From Symbiodinium natans (Eukaryota > Sar > Dinophyceae > Suessiales > Symbiodiniaceae), in contig CAJNDS010002133.1 of assembly GCA_905221605.1 (NCBI GenBank), positions 297,365 through 361,364 on the forward strand: DNA of 64,000 nucleotides. The letters run 5' to 3'. Below the pieces are notes generated by a model. That model did no database searches. It was given only the letters and a program-made list of their open reading frames with translations, and was not told the origin of the DNA. A program made the translations under genes and the position numbers. Each line of letters opens with the position of its first letter. Positions within the stretch are counted from its first letter, which is position 1. This document shows positions 54,401 through 64,000 of this stretch, in pieces.

Positions 54401-57400
54401 ACTTGCCTGGTGGGCGATGCGGTGCCGGTGTTGCAGGTCAGGGTTTATGAAGACGCACTGCGGTGAGCCGCACCACAAATGCACAAGATGTGTATGATAC
54501 ATAGTCATTAAGCTATCATCTATGGATGTGTGTGTGTGTGTACGTACTATGCATATGAAATTATGCGCCTCACAAGAAACTAACAGATAGTATGTAATAG
54601 ATACAAAGCAATGGACGAACGGACCAAGGATGAACGAGCATAAACAACAACGGATCGCGAAAAAACACATGATCGATAGTAGACCCCAAACCCTAAACCC
54701 TAAACCCTAAACCCTAAACCCTAAACCCTAAACCCTAAACCCTAAACCCTAGACCCTAGACCCTAGACCCTAGACCCTAAACCATACATGATCGATAGTA
54801 GAGAATATTTTCAAAGCCCAACTCCTCCAGTTAGACCGTGCTCCGGCCTCGTAGGTCGTCGTTCTCTTTCAGGAAGCCTTGCCGCACCTGCTAGGGTTTA
54901 GGGTTTGGGGTTTGGGGTTTGGGGTTTGGGGTTTGGGGTTTAGGGTTTAGGGTTTAGGGTTGGTGTTTAGGGTCGAGGGTTTGGGGTTTAAGGTTTAGGG
55001 TGCTTCTCCAAGGCTTCGGTGGCATCTTGGGGCGGCTGTTTTGGCTTGGGCTTAAGGATTTGGCTATTTCCCAAAATCGGGTTTAGGGTTTAGGGTTTAG
55101 GGTTCTGAGTTATACCCCAAATAGAATTCAGTTCCTTAAAAGGGATCCCCAAAAGAGTACCCCCATTTTCGGAAACCCCCCCCCCCAATTTAGAGCCCAG
55201 GGTTTTTAAATTCAGGTCGAAGGGTTTGGGGTAAGCAAAAGTACTCGTGGTCTATGGGCACCATGTGCCGACCCTCACCCCTAAACTCTAAACCCCACAC
55301 CCCTAAACCCAAATTCATTCAGAGCTACTGCCCTGGTTTAAAGGGCGACAGAGGGCCACGTTAAGTAGAGCTGCTCAAGGGCAAAATCTTCGCAAGGTTT
55401 AGGGTTTAGGGTTTAGAAGGCTTAGGGTTTAGGGTTGAGGGTTCAGGGTTTAGGGCGTTGTTTTTTTTTGGTCTGGGCCATGCCCTCGCAACTCTACTTC
55501 GGCAACGGCCCCGCGTGCTCAAGCTGGTCAGACACTTAAGACATGACATGCCCTAAACCCTAAACCCTAAACCCTAAACCCTAAACCCTAAACCCTAAAC
55601 CCTAAACCCTAAACCCTAAACCCTAAACCCTAAACCCTAAACCCTAAACCCTAAACCCTAAACCCTAAACCCTAAACCCTAAACCCTAAACCCTAAACCC
55701 TAAACCCTAAACCCTAAACCCTAAACCCTAAACCCTAAACCCTAAACCCTAAACCCTAACCCTAAACCCTAAACCCTTTGTTTAGGAGCTGGGGTCGGAC
55801 GAAGTTGGGGTATATAACGTATGGATTTAAGAGCGTGTAGCGCTTAGGGCTTGGGGGTTTAAAACCTAGGGGCTCGGTTGTGACGAGAGTTCGGTCTAAA
55901 GGGCATTTTTGGCTCGAGGCAGTCTTACACTAAAGGCCAAACGCGCCCCAAGCCAAGGGAGTCACTTGGGGCTTCACGAACCAAAGTCCTAAACCCTAAG
56001 CCCTAAACCCTAAAACCCTACACCCTAAACCCCAAAACCCCTTACCCTAAACCCTAAACCCCAAACCCTAAACCCTAAACCTTGAGGGGTTTCGGGCGTT
56101 TAGGGATTGAGCCCCGAAGCCTCCAGCTCCGCGTCCATCTTCTCCTGCACGTCCTTGATGGCCGCCTGGAACTTGTCCTCCACCGGATGTTTCACATATA
56201 TATATATATATAGCGAAATGATATACATGAATGAATAAATATTACATAAGCATAAATGACAATGAATAAATGTAAACATATATATATATGTGTATATGTA
56301 TATGTATATATTTGATGCAGCAAAGGCTTCGAGAGCTTAGGGCCTGTAGTTGGGGATGTCGGCTCCAGGCGTTTGAGGAGCCCGAATGGCCCTAACCCCT
56401 AAAAAAACCACGCATCAGCGATCGAGCTCCCAGCAAAAACCGCCTGGACCTGCTAATCCCTAAGCCGAAACCCTAAACCCTAAACCCTAAACCCTAAACC
56501 CTAAACCCTAAACCCCATTGAGGGCTCAGGGTATTCAATTCTATGGTCGCCGACTGAGGGGATCTCCATGTGAGCAGTTCTCTAAAGCAGGGTCCCTTTG
56601 TGGGTCTTATAGTACCACACCCTTAAAAGAAGGACCCCCAAAAGGGACCCTAATTTGGAGAACTACCCATTCAGACTGGGGAAGGGGCTGTCATGCAAAA
56701 TCCCGGCTTTGGGATCTCATGAGCGTGGGGGACGAAAGTTCCGTGCTCCTGGCCCCCCCGTCAATGTAGGAACCCTAAGCCCCACATCCCAAACTTCATC
56801 GGGACCCCGCGGCTGTTTTGCTCCTGCATGTGGCTGGGCAAGCCGGCTTAGCACTCACCAACCTCCCCCCCCCAAAAAAAAAACACAAATAAAAATGTGC
56901 CAGCGCAGACCCGAAACCGAAACAGCGAGAGACCATGTGGGTCCATAAGGCGACAGTTTCGGAGCTCGCCACCCCAGAGGTTCCTCTGAACGGTAGAACC
57001 CCCTTACTGTAGAGTTGACACACTGCTTGGGAACAGAAAGACAAAGGACAAGAACAACACACAACACACAAACACCTAAGTTGGTGGGAGGGAGTCCCCT
57101 TGAACCCTAAACCCCAAACCCCAAAACCTAAAACCTAAACCCTAAACCCTAAACCCTAAACCCTGAACCCTGAACCCTGAACCCTAAGCCCCCTCGCCTT
57201 CAGCTCAGTGTGGCGACTCTGTTCCTCTTCTGCAATCTGCTGGTTCTCCTGTACCCATAATCCCGGAAACCTAAACCCTTAGACCCGACGTGGGCTCGTG
57301 GCTTCGGGGTTGGGGGGCAGGATTTAAGGTTTGGGGCTCAGGTCCTTAGGCTTCAGAGTTTAGACTTTGGGGTTTAGGGCTCAGGTCTTTCGGCTTAGCA

Positions 57401-57925
57401 CTTAGGACTTGGGATGAGGGCTGAGGGTTCTAGATTTCGGTTTTAGGGTGGGGCGGGGAGGGGGTTTCCACCCCAAGCAACGCTAATGGCTTCACGGTTC
57501 AGGTTCGCAGCGGTTTGTGTTGTGCATGTGCCTCGGGCGAGTATGAGTGCCAGGTGCTGGGGGAGAATCGAGGCTCCAGGCCGCTTTCGTGCACTGCATG
57601 AAGTCTGAAAGCAAAAAACCCTAAACCCTAAACACCAAACCCTTAACCTGAAACCCTAAACCCTTAACCCCTAACCAACAAGCCCCTCACAGCAACACAC
57701 CCAGAACCTTGACGCCAGGCTGTAAACCCTAAAACCCACCACATATCCCAGCACCCCAAACAGCCCTAAAACCGAAGACCCCAAAACCCTAAAACCCCCA
57801 AAACCACAAAACCCCAAACCCCAAACCCTAAACCCTAAACGTCCCACAAAGCCAAAATCGAAGCCTGCCTTGGCCAAGTTGGTCATCGTCTCCTTCTGCT
57901 CTCGGCAGCAGGCCTCTGGGCAGAA
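51402..57925 (-). CDS. coiled-coil gene in many tiny exons
   Basis: Minus-strand helical exons: 57880-57925 (CCREQKETMTNLAK), about 57190-57248 (CAG acceptor; NQQIAEEEQSRHTELKA), 56110-56185 (EDKFQAAIKDVQEKMDAELE), 54837-54887 (acceptor CTAGCAG, donor GTCTAA, 17 codons; QGFLKENDDLRG), 54362-54405 (FNETYETQAAG), 53782-53840 (acceptor TACCAG, donor GTTTAC; QLAEQQETRNKEMQAM), 52582-52940 (longer, not helical), 52234-52375 (SKVNASQLEKQNEAARVHRS) and 51402-51525 (DLKVLKKTQTTLQNDLQGIL, donor GTTTAG from the array). All share strand and Glu/Lys/Leu-rich heptads. They may be one scaffold or motor-type protein or several genes. Confidence 0.65.
54690..54782 (-). repeat. CCCTAAA array with CCCTAGA variants
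   Basis: About nine CCCTAAA units, then four CCCTAGA units. The flanks ACATGATCGATAGTAGA occur on both sides (54666-54682 and 54786-54802), a 17-base direct repeat bracketing the array. Confidence 0.9.
55115..55200. mobile_element. dispersed repeat family 3 copy
   Basis: CCCCAAATAGAATTCAGTTC, AAAAGGGATCCCCAAAAGAG, TACCCCCATTTTCGGAAACC then a C run: the same block order as 9300-9405. Confidence 0.55.
55551..55778 (-). repeat. largest CCCTAAA array, about 32 units
   Basis: 228 bases of nearly perfect CCCTAAA with one short unit near 55760. It is interior, with ordinary sequence on both sides. Confidence 0.97.
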
Positions 57926-58489
57926 TATAGGGGTTGGGGTTTAGGGGGTTAGGGGTTTAGGGTTTAGGGTTTAGGGTTTAGGGTTTAGGGTTTTGGGTTT
58001 GGGGGGGCAACCAAAGGGATCATGTCCAAAACCCTAGGCCCTACAGCTCCTAAACCCGAAGCCGAAAATCTGGGCTCAATCTGGAGCCCCATCTAAACTT
58101 AGGGTTCAGGGTTTAGGGTTTCGGGTTTAGGGTTTGGGGTTAGGGTTTAGGGTTTCGGCGGCTGTGGAGGCATCCGACCCCTTCAAAACCACTCGGCACA
58201 TTTAAGTTTTTGGTTTTAATCCACATACATATATATATATATATATACAGAAAACGTCGCACTGCAGGCCCGAGTTTTTCGTAGGTCAGTGTTTTAAGCT
58301 AAAACTATAAATGTACAACTCAACGTATCAAAGCTGGACACACATGCATCTACTACCCAAATGTAATGAGTAGGCATATTCTTAAATAATGCTCAGTTTC
58401 AGAGATTGCGTGGCGGTCAGAGTATGGACTTTCGTCCTGGTCTCTCCGGGGAGGGGGGGGGGGGCAAAAAAAACCAAAAAAAAAATCCG

Positions 58490-58536
58490 CGGGGGGGGGG
58501 GGGGGGGGGGGGGGGCAAAAAAAAAAAAAAAATACA

Positions 58537-58567
<31 letters not shown>

Positions 58568-58575
58568 TATTTTAT
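58490..58575. repeat. homopolymer and TA cluster
   Basis: G about 25, A15, (TA)n and T10 runs in sequence. An apparent frame with poly-Gly and YIYIYI is an artefact. Confidence 0.9.
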
Positions 58576-58584
58576 TTTATTTTT

Positions 58585-59575
58585 CCCCTTTAAAATTTCA
58601 TTGGGGGCCACCAATCAGATTTTAAAGATTTTAAAGGTGTTTGAAGATTTAAAAGGGGCCTCCCCCCTTGAAGCTTTAAGTGGGTTAAATATTAAGGATT
58701 TTAAAGACTGTAAAAGGGGCCTGCCCCTTTAAAATTTACTTGGAGCCCCCATGTAAATTTGAAAGAGTATGAAATTTCAAGTTCTTGAAGATAATTGAAG
58801 GCCCTCCCCCTTTCAAATGAAAATTGGGGTGCACCAAATAAATTTTAAAGATGTTAAAAGTTTTTCAGATTTTAATAGAGAGCTCCCCCGCTCGAATTTA
58901 TATGTGACCCCAAGTATGTTTTTAAAGTTTTTTGAAGATTTGTGAAAAGGGGCCTCCCCTTGAACATTTAAATGGAACCCCAATGAAATTTTAAGATTTA
59001 TACAGGTTTTAATGATTTTAAAGATTTTGAAAGGGCTCCCCCCCGCCCTTGAAGTTTAAATGGGCCCCCCCAATTCACTTTTAAAGGTTTTGTAAAGATT
59101 TAAAAAAGCCCCCGCCCCCCGCCCCAATGAAGCTTTAAAGATCTTAAAGGTTTCAAAGGTTTTACAGAGTTTAGCAGGGGGCTCCCCCGTTGAAATTTAA
59201 ATGGGGCCCCCAGTTCAATTTCAAAGATTTTCAAACCCCCCCCCCAAAAAAAAAAGTTTACTTAGGGGCCCCGATTAAATTCTAGAGACGTTAAAGATTT
59301 TAAAGATTGTAAAAGGGCCTCCCCCCTTTAAACTTTAAGTGGGGGGCCTCAGTAAAATTTTAATGGTTTTAAGTTTTAAAAGATTTTAAAAGGCCTCACC
59401 TTGAAAGTTTAAATGGGGCCCCAATTAAACTTTACAGATTTTAAAGATTTAATGATTTTGCATATTTTGGAGATGTTAGAAGCCCTCCCCCCCAAAAAAA
59501 AATTAAATGGGGCGCCCAATTCAATTTTTTAGGATCTTAAAAGCCCCCCCCCCCCCCGCCCTTTTATAGGTTTTA
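58585..59575. repeat. degenerate satellite, unit about 60-90 bp
   Basis: A cassette recurs about 13 times: GGGGCCTCCCCCTTGAA, TTTAAATGGGGCCCC, then AATTTTAAAGATTTTAAAGG runs. Copies are diverged and unit length varies. No gene or telomere unit lies inside. Confidence 0.75.
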
Positions 59576-59626
59576 ACTCTAAACCTTTCCCATTTTCATT
59601 ATTTTCAACATTTTAAAGGTCCTTAA

Positions 59627-60471
59627 CATGTTGAGAATCCTTACAGAATAACTGGGGCGGGCCCCTGGTCCCCCCAATATCTGAATACCTTTGACAAACT
59701 AGATGGGAAGGGGCCCGACTTTTTTTTCAGGGCTTTAAAGTTTCTAACAGCCTTGAAAAACTTTTAAAGTCATTAATTAATCAAATGGGAAGGGGTCCGA
59801 ATGCATTTACTTTAAGGACTTGAAAGGTTAAAAAAAAAACATAAATGGGTATGGGGGGCCCCGGGCCCTTCCCATTTAGATTTTTGAAGACTACAATTCA
59901 AATTTCTCCAAGACTTACAGAATTTTTCGAAAATTAGATGGATGAAGATTCCCTTCTTCAAGATTTAAAGGATTTTAAGCTTGTTTTTAAAACTAAATGT
60001 ATCCGGATGGAGGTTCTCATAGTCTGTATGCAGGTATTGTAAGTATGGTCATGTTGAGAATCCTTACAGAATAACTGGGGCGGGCCCCTGGTCCCCCCAA
60101 TATCTGAATACCTTTGACAAACTAGATGGGAAGGGGCCCGACTTTTTTCAGGGCTTTAAAGTTTCTAACAGCCTTGAAAAACCTTTAAAGTCATTAATTA
60201 ATCAAATGGGAAGGGGTCCGAATGCATTTGCTTTAAGGACTTGAAAGGTTTTAAAAAAACATAAATGGGTATGGGGGGCCCCGGGCCCTTCCCATTTAGA
60301 TTTTTGAAGACTACAATTCAAATTTCTCCAAGACTTACAGATTTTTTCGAAAATTAGATGGATGAAGATTCCCTTCTTCAAGATTTAAAGGATTTTAAGT
60401 TTGTTTTTAAAACTAAATGTATCCGGATGGAGGTTCTCATAGTCTGTATGCAGGTATTGTAAGTATGGTCA
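59627..60471 (+). repeat. 423-bp tandem duplication
   Basis: The block from CATGTTGAGAATCC to AAGTATGGTCA occurs twice, at 59627-60049 and from 60050. The copies differ only at a few bases and in homopolymer lengths, so the duplication is recent. It follows directly on the satellite. Confidence 0.97.
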
Positions 60472-60686
60472 CAAATAAGGTAAATTCATGAAAAATATGT
60501 GTTTTGGACCTGAAAAACACAGGCCTGTATTCCGACGCACTCTCCAGAAAAAAATAATGTATATATATATATTTATTTATTTATATTTATATGTATTTGT
60601 TTACTTATTTTTTCTTCAGGGTATGCAGGGCTTTTAGGGTATTGAGGGAAAGTTAGGGTACTTATGAGAATATTTACCGTACTTAC

Positions 60687-63388
60687 TAGTACTCATTTTG
60701 GGCATGTAGGGTATTTCGGGCTGAAACCAGTCAAGCGTGGAAGCTCCCGCAACCAGCACAGCTGGTATGCAAGGCGCCTCGAGCTTAACCTTGATGTTGT
60801 TGATGCGCTGGATCTGAAGGCAGATGGAAGGAGTGGAGGAACTTCGGGATCGGGGTTTAGGGTTTAGGGTTTAGGGTTTAGAGTTTAGGGTTTAGGGTTT
60901 AGGGTACTAGGGCTCGATGCTTCTTTTAAGGGCCCGCAGCAGAGCCTTGCAACGTAACTTGCCTTCTCCCAGCACGGACGACACATTTGTAACATCTGCC
61001 CACTGCATGGGAACATCTTTCCCTGACTCTAGACCGAACATAACAAGCAAACAAGCATGGCACCCGTGAAACGCCAAGCTGCCCTTGATCATGAACACAA
61101 AAGCCCTTGATCATGAACACAAAACACTGACAAACAACATCACAATGACAGCAACAACAAACTGACAAACAAACACCACAATGACAGCAACAACAGTTTT
61201 AAAACAATAACAACACAAATTGCACTAACCGTGAGTATAATCATACCAACAACAATCACGACAACATCAGCAAGAATAACAATAAACACCAAACACAACA
61301 CTACTAATGACGATAATGAAATAGCAACCAAAACTGACGATACCAACTAATTCTGAATACATATTTTTTCAGTACGACATTAATGATTGAAACACCCAGC
61401 AATGAAGAATAATGATGACAACAGCAGTAGTAAAACAAACTTTGGACATTTCTTAAGAATTGCAATTCTAACAGTGTCATAGCAATACGTGCAATGGCAA
61501 CAACATTAGCAAAACAAGAACAGCAATGGCAACGATAATTACAGATGTCTCAGTCATGGTACTGATACTGGCGGTTGTTGATATTACTAGTCTTATTGCC
61601 ATTGTTCTTACCATTGTTCTTCCGATTCTTGGTGTTGGCAATGTTGTTCTTCTTGTTCATATGCTTGCTACAGTTCTTGCTACGGTGGCGATGAGTATGC
61701 CCATAGCAATAACATTGTTATCCTAACTGGGCCCGACTATGCGCTTCTATCGCACCCAGGCTGCACTTGCAGTCACAGAATAAGCCTTATAGGGTTTAGG
61801 GTTTAGGGTTTGGGGTTTAGGGTTTATGGTTAGGGTTTAGGGTTTGGGGTTTGGGGTTTGGGGTTTGGGGTTTGGGGTTTGGGGTTTGGGGTTTGGGGTT
61901 TGGGGTTTGGGGTTTGGGGTTTGGGGTTTGGGGTTTGGGGTTGAGGCCATGGCAGGGTTTACCTCCGGCAGGCTTCAAGTGCATAGTAAGACCTGCACAG
62001 AGGAGTGCCTGACTGCTGCAAAAAGACCCAAACTTCCCGAGCTTAAGCCAGGCTGCCCAGTAATCCCTTTTTTCTTTACAGGGGCCTATAAGGGCACCTA
62101 CACCCCCCAAAAAAAGGGAATGAGATGGAATAAGGGTACTGCTGAGCACCCGAGTAAGCCTGAATCCTCAACCCCAAGTCAGCCCATCGGACGCCTCGAT
62201 CTCGCAGCGATCCTGATCCGCACACACGCATGCTCTCACGTCAAGAAGGGTGTAGGGTTTAGGGATTAGCGTTTAGGGTATAGGGTTTAGGGTTTGGGGT
62301 CTAGGTTTAGGGTTTGGGGACAAGGTATATGGAGCAGGGTGTCTATTACTAGTATCCCAAAAAAGCGCGCGCATCATATACACTCACCAATATTTCCAAC
62401 ACCTTGTAACCTACAGGGGCCTTCCGTGAGGGTTTCCTCATGTGTCAGTTCTTCGACCCGCTTTTTCGGCCTTAAGTGGTTTTTATGGCCCGTATCACAG
62501 GGTTTAGGGTTCAGGGTTGTGGGAGCATCAACTAAAAGTAGAGAACGACTCAGGAACGGTCTAGACATGTGGATGCACACCACGGGATGAGAATTGCAAC
62601 GTTGCCATGTTGGTCGCGAGTTGCTGGTGTCTACTGGGCCTGCCCCAAAACACTAAACCCTAAAACCCTAAACCCCTAAACCCCCAAAACCCCAAAACCC
62701 CAAAACCCCTAAACCCGCTCGTAGAAGATCGATCTCATGAACCATGGCGGGCATGACCTATGGAACTTTGGAGAACCCAAAGAAGCCCACTACCTTGGGG
62801 ACTATATGAAGCGATCTCAAGCCCAAAGAGGGACTTGGTAATCATGAGCTTAGGGTTTAGGGTTTAGGGTTTAGGGTTTAGGGTTTAGGGCTTAGGGTTT
62901 AGGGTTTAGGGTTTAGGGGATGAGTATAAATAACCTTGGGGGTTGCTATGCTTGTGTCTTCCAGTCGCAAAAATAAACTTGGCCAGCAGTCGCATCTCCT
63001 GCACGCCACTTCAATTCTTTGCACGCTGGCCCGGCGCACAGAGACTTCGAGGGTTTCCCTAAACCCTAAACCCTAAACCCTAAACCCTAAACACTGAAGC
63101 CCAGCCGTGATGTCTGCACCCCGAACACCTGACCCTCACCCAGAGAAACAAGGACGAAACACTAAATCCTAAATTCTAAACACCAAACTCCAAACCCTGA
63201 ATCCTGAACACTTAACCCTCAAACCCTACAACCCTACAACCCTACAACCCTAAACCCTAGACCCTAAACGCTGAACCCGAAACCCTACAACCCTAAACTC
63301 TAAACCACCAACGCCGAACGGAGCCTGGTCGGTCCGCAGCGTCTCCAGGCGCTTCAGCACAGAGGCCTGCGGCTCAACGTCTTCGGGT
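60687..63388 (-). CDS. multi-exon gene, unknown function
   Basis: Exon 60687-60813 has textbook signals (acceptor TGCCTTCAG, donor GTAAGT) and reads IQRINNIKVKLEAPCIPAVL and on to IPYMPKMST, phase 0 to 1. Upstream, 60907-61098 contains HGCHACLLVMFGLESGKDVP and GEGKLRCKALLRALKRS and stops at 60907. Also 61963-62073 (donor GTAAAC; RDYWAAWLKLGKFGSFCSSQ), 62170-62257 (ADQDRCEIEASDGLTWG), 62388-62470 (donor GTGAGT; KKRVEELTHEETLTEGPCRL), 62717-62758 (ACCTATAG-type acceptor CATAG; AMVHEIDLLRA) and 63313-63388 (VEPQASVLKRLETLRTDQAP). A stop or unusual donor between 60907 and 60813 is unresolved, so there may be two genes. Confidence 0.65.
61130..61725. repeat. low-complexity stretch with a strand-skew flip
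   Basis: 61130-61550 is rich in AAC, ACA and CAA triplets; 61560-61725 is rich in GTT, TTG and CTT. Both give frames of hydrophobic residues (Val/Ile/Leu) that look like membrane segments but follow from composition. Short direct repeats (GATCATGAACACAAAA, ACAATGACAGCAACAACA) occur at the left edge. Confidence 0.7.
61841..61942 (+). repeat. TTTGGGG variant array
   Basis: About 13 uniform TTTGGGG units after a few TTTAGGG units. The minus frame gives (NPKPQTP)n, joined to a real-looking exon only by chance. Confidence 0.9.
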
Positions 63389-63478
63389 TTAGGGTTTAGG
63401 GTTTAGGGTTTAGGGTTTAGGGTTTAGGGTTTAGGGTTTAGGGTTTAGGGTTTAGGGTTAGGGTTTCGGGTTTCGGGG
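63389..63478 (+). repeat. TTTAGGG array, about 10 units
   Basis: It abuts the upstream edge of the helical island 63313-63388, as seen at 17798 and 48885. Confidence 0.95.
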
Positions 63479-63559
63479 AAAACCTAGAAACCTCCAAACG
63501 CTCAACCCCAAGGGACTCCAGTCGAAGCGGTGGTTTTTTCCCTTGTGCGGGGACCGATT

Positions 63560-63835
63560 ATGGGCCGCCTAAGCCCAACGGGATAGGGACCCAATTCTGA
63601 ATCTTCTGCCCTTGTGGGGTCTTGATTCGAATGTGATGCTTGTTGATTAGGGTTAATTAGGGTGTTCGGGTTCAGGGTTTATGGCTTGAGGGTTTAGGGT
63701 ACCAAGAAGGGCCCTAAGTTTTGGCCGACCCCGTGGCAGGGGCGGAGCGGAAGAACGGAATAATTCGTGCAGGCCAACTTGCATTGCTCTGAGGGGCATT
63801 GCTATTCTGAGCGACATCCACAAGCCCTAAACTTA
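63560..63835 (-). CDS. exon islands, minus strand, unknown
   Basis: 63565-63635 reads HIRIKTPQGQKIQNWVPIPL to a stop; 63716-63832 reads SNAPQSNASWPARIIPFFRS to TAG. The splice signals are unclear and the upstream gene runs out of the window. Confidence 0.35.
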
Positions 63836-64000
63836 CCCGACACCCTAAACCCTGAAACCCCCAAGCCCTGCCATAAACCCCAGAGCCCTCAAACCTGAAA
63901 ATTGATGCTCCAGAGATTGTAGGCCTTTTGGATCTTCTCGGTTTGATGTTTGGGGTTTAGGGTTTGGGGTTTAGGGATTACAGTCTCTCAGCCTAGAAAA

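Noticed and set aside
55551-55778. Chromosome end
   Set aside because: The arrays are interior, in both orientations and flanked by ordinary sequence on both sides.
61140-61726. Two small hydrophobic membrane proteins
   Set aside because: They follow from GTT/AAC triplet composition, on opposite strands on either side of a skew flip.

Overview
The window looks like nuclear DNA of a eukaryote whose telomere repeat is TTTAGGG. Hundreds of copies of TTTAGGG (or CCCTAAA on the other strand) and near variants occur in blocks of a few units up to about 230 bases along almost the whole 64 kb. They are interior, occur in both orientations and are separated by islands of about 50-400 bases of ordinary sequence. 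No rRNA, tRNA, CRISPR array, bacterial operon or virus was recognised.

Most long open frames are not genes, but many islands read as short exons, and the best supported all read on the minus strand. Where exon pairs can be linked, the splice signals and reading phases agree. Examples are 7725-7824/7900-7983, 26947-27135/27218-27349/27449, 32291-32437/32530-32634/32751-32877/33023-33093, 42953-43016/43108-43193, 48198-48322/48360-48441/48816-48884, 53782-53840, 54837-54887 and 60687-60813. Donors are GT or, at least twice, GC; acceptors are AG. The arrays lie in the introns and sometimes supply the donor (GTTTAG). One-directional genes, tiny exons, GC donors and a TTTAGGG telomere fit a dinoflagellate best. 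A repeat-rich prasinophyte or chromerid is not excluded.

Layout, left to right: 0-1.3 kb exon islands; 2.9-6.0 kb a secreted protein with a helical region resembling delta-endotoxin domain I; 7.1-9.0 kb another gene; 10.2-14.4 kb many islands of one or two genes; 14.7-20.3 kb a many-exon gene with a candidate start at 20273; 20.8-24.1 kb another with a start at 24110; 25.6-27.6 kb two well-supported gene ends; 32.3-33.7 kb the most complete gene model; 34.7-42.7 kb a tract almost free of telomere repeats and without a secure gene; 42.7-45.9 kb two genes, one with an in-frame TAG; 47.0-57.9 kb coiled-coil genes cut into small exons; 58.6-60.5 kb satellite-like DNA and a 423-base tandem duplication; 60.7-63.4 kb a further multi-exon gene.

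Inserted DNA includes a family of about 104-bp inverted-repeat elements (TTGGGATGTTCCCCC ends), a second with CTACTTGGAGGTTCATGG ends, a 620-bp and a 333-bp element with TA duplications, and local tandem repeats. Apart from the toxin-like fold I recognise no family with confidence. In a 90-base island at least one frame is usually open by chance, so islands without matching splice sites carry low confidence.
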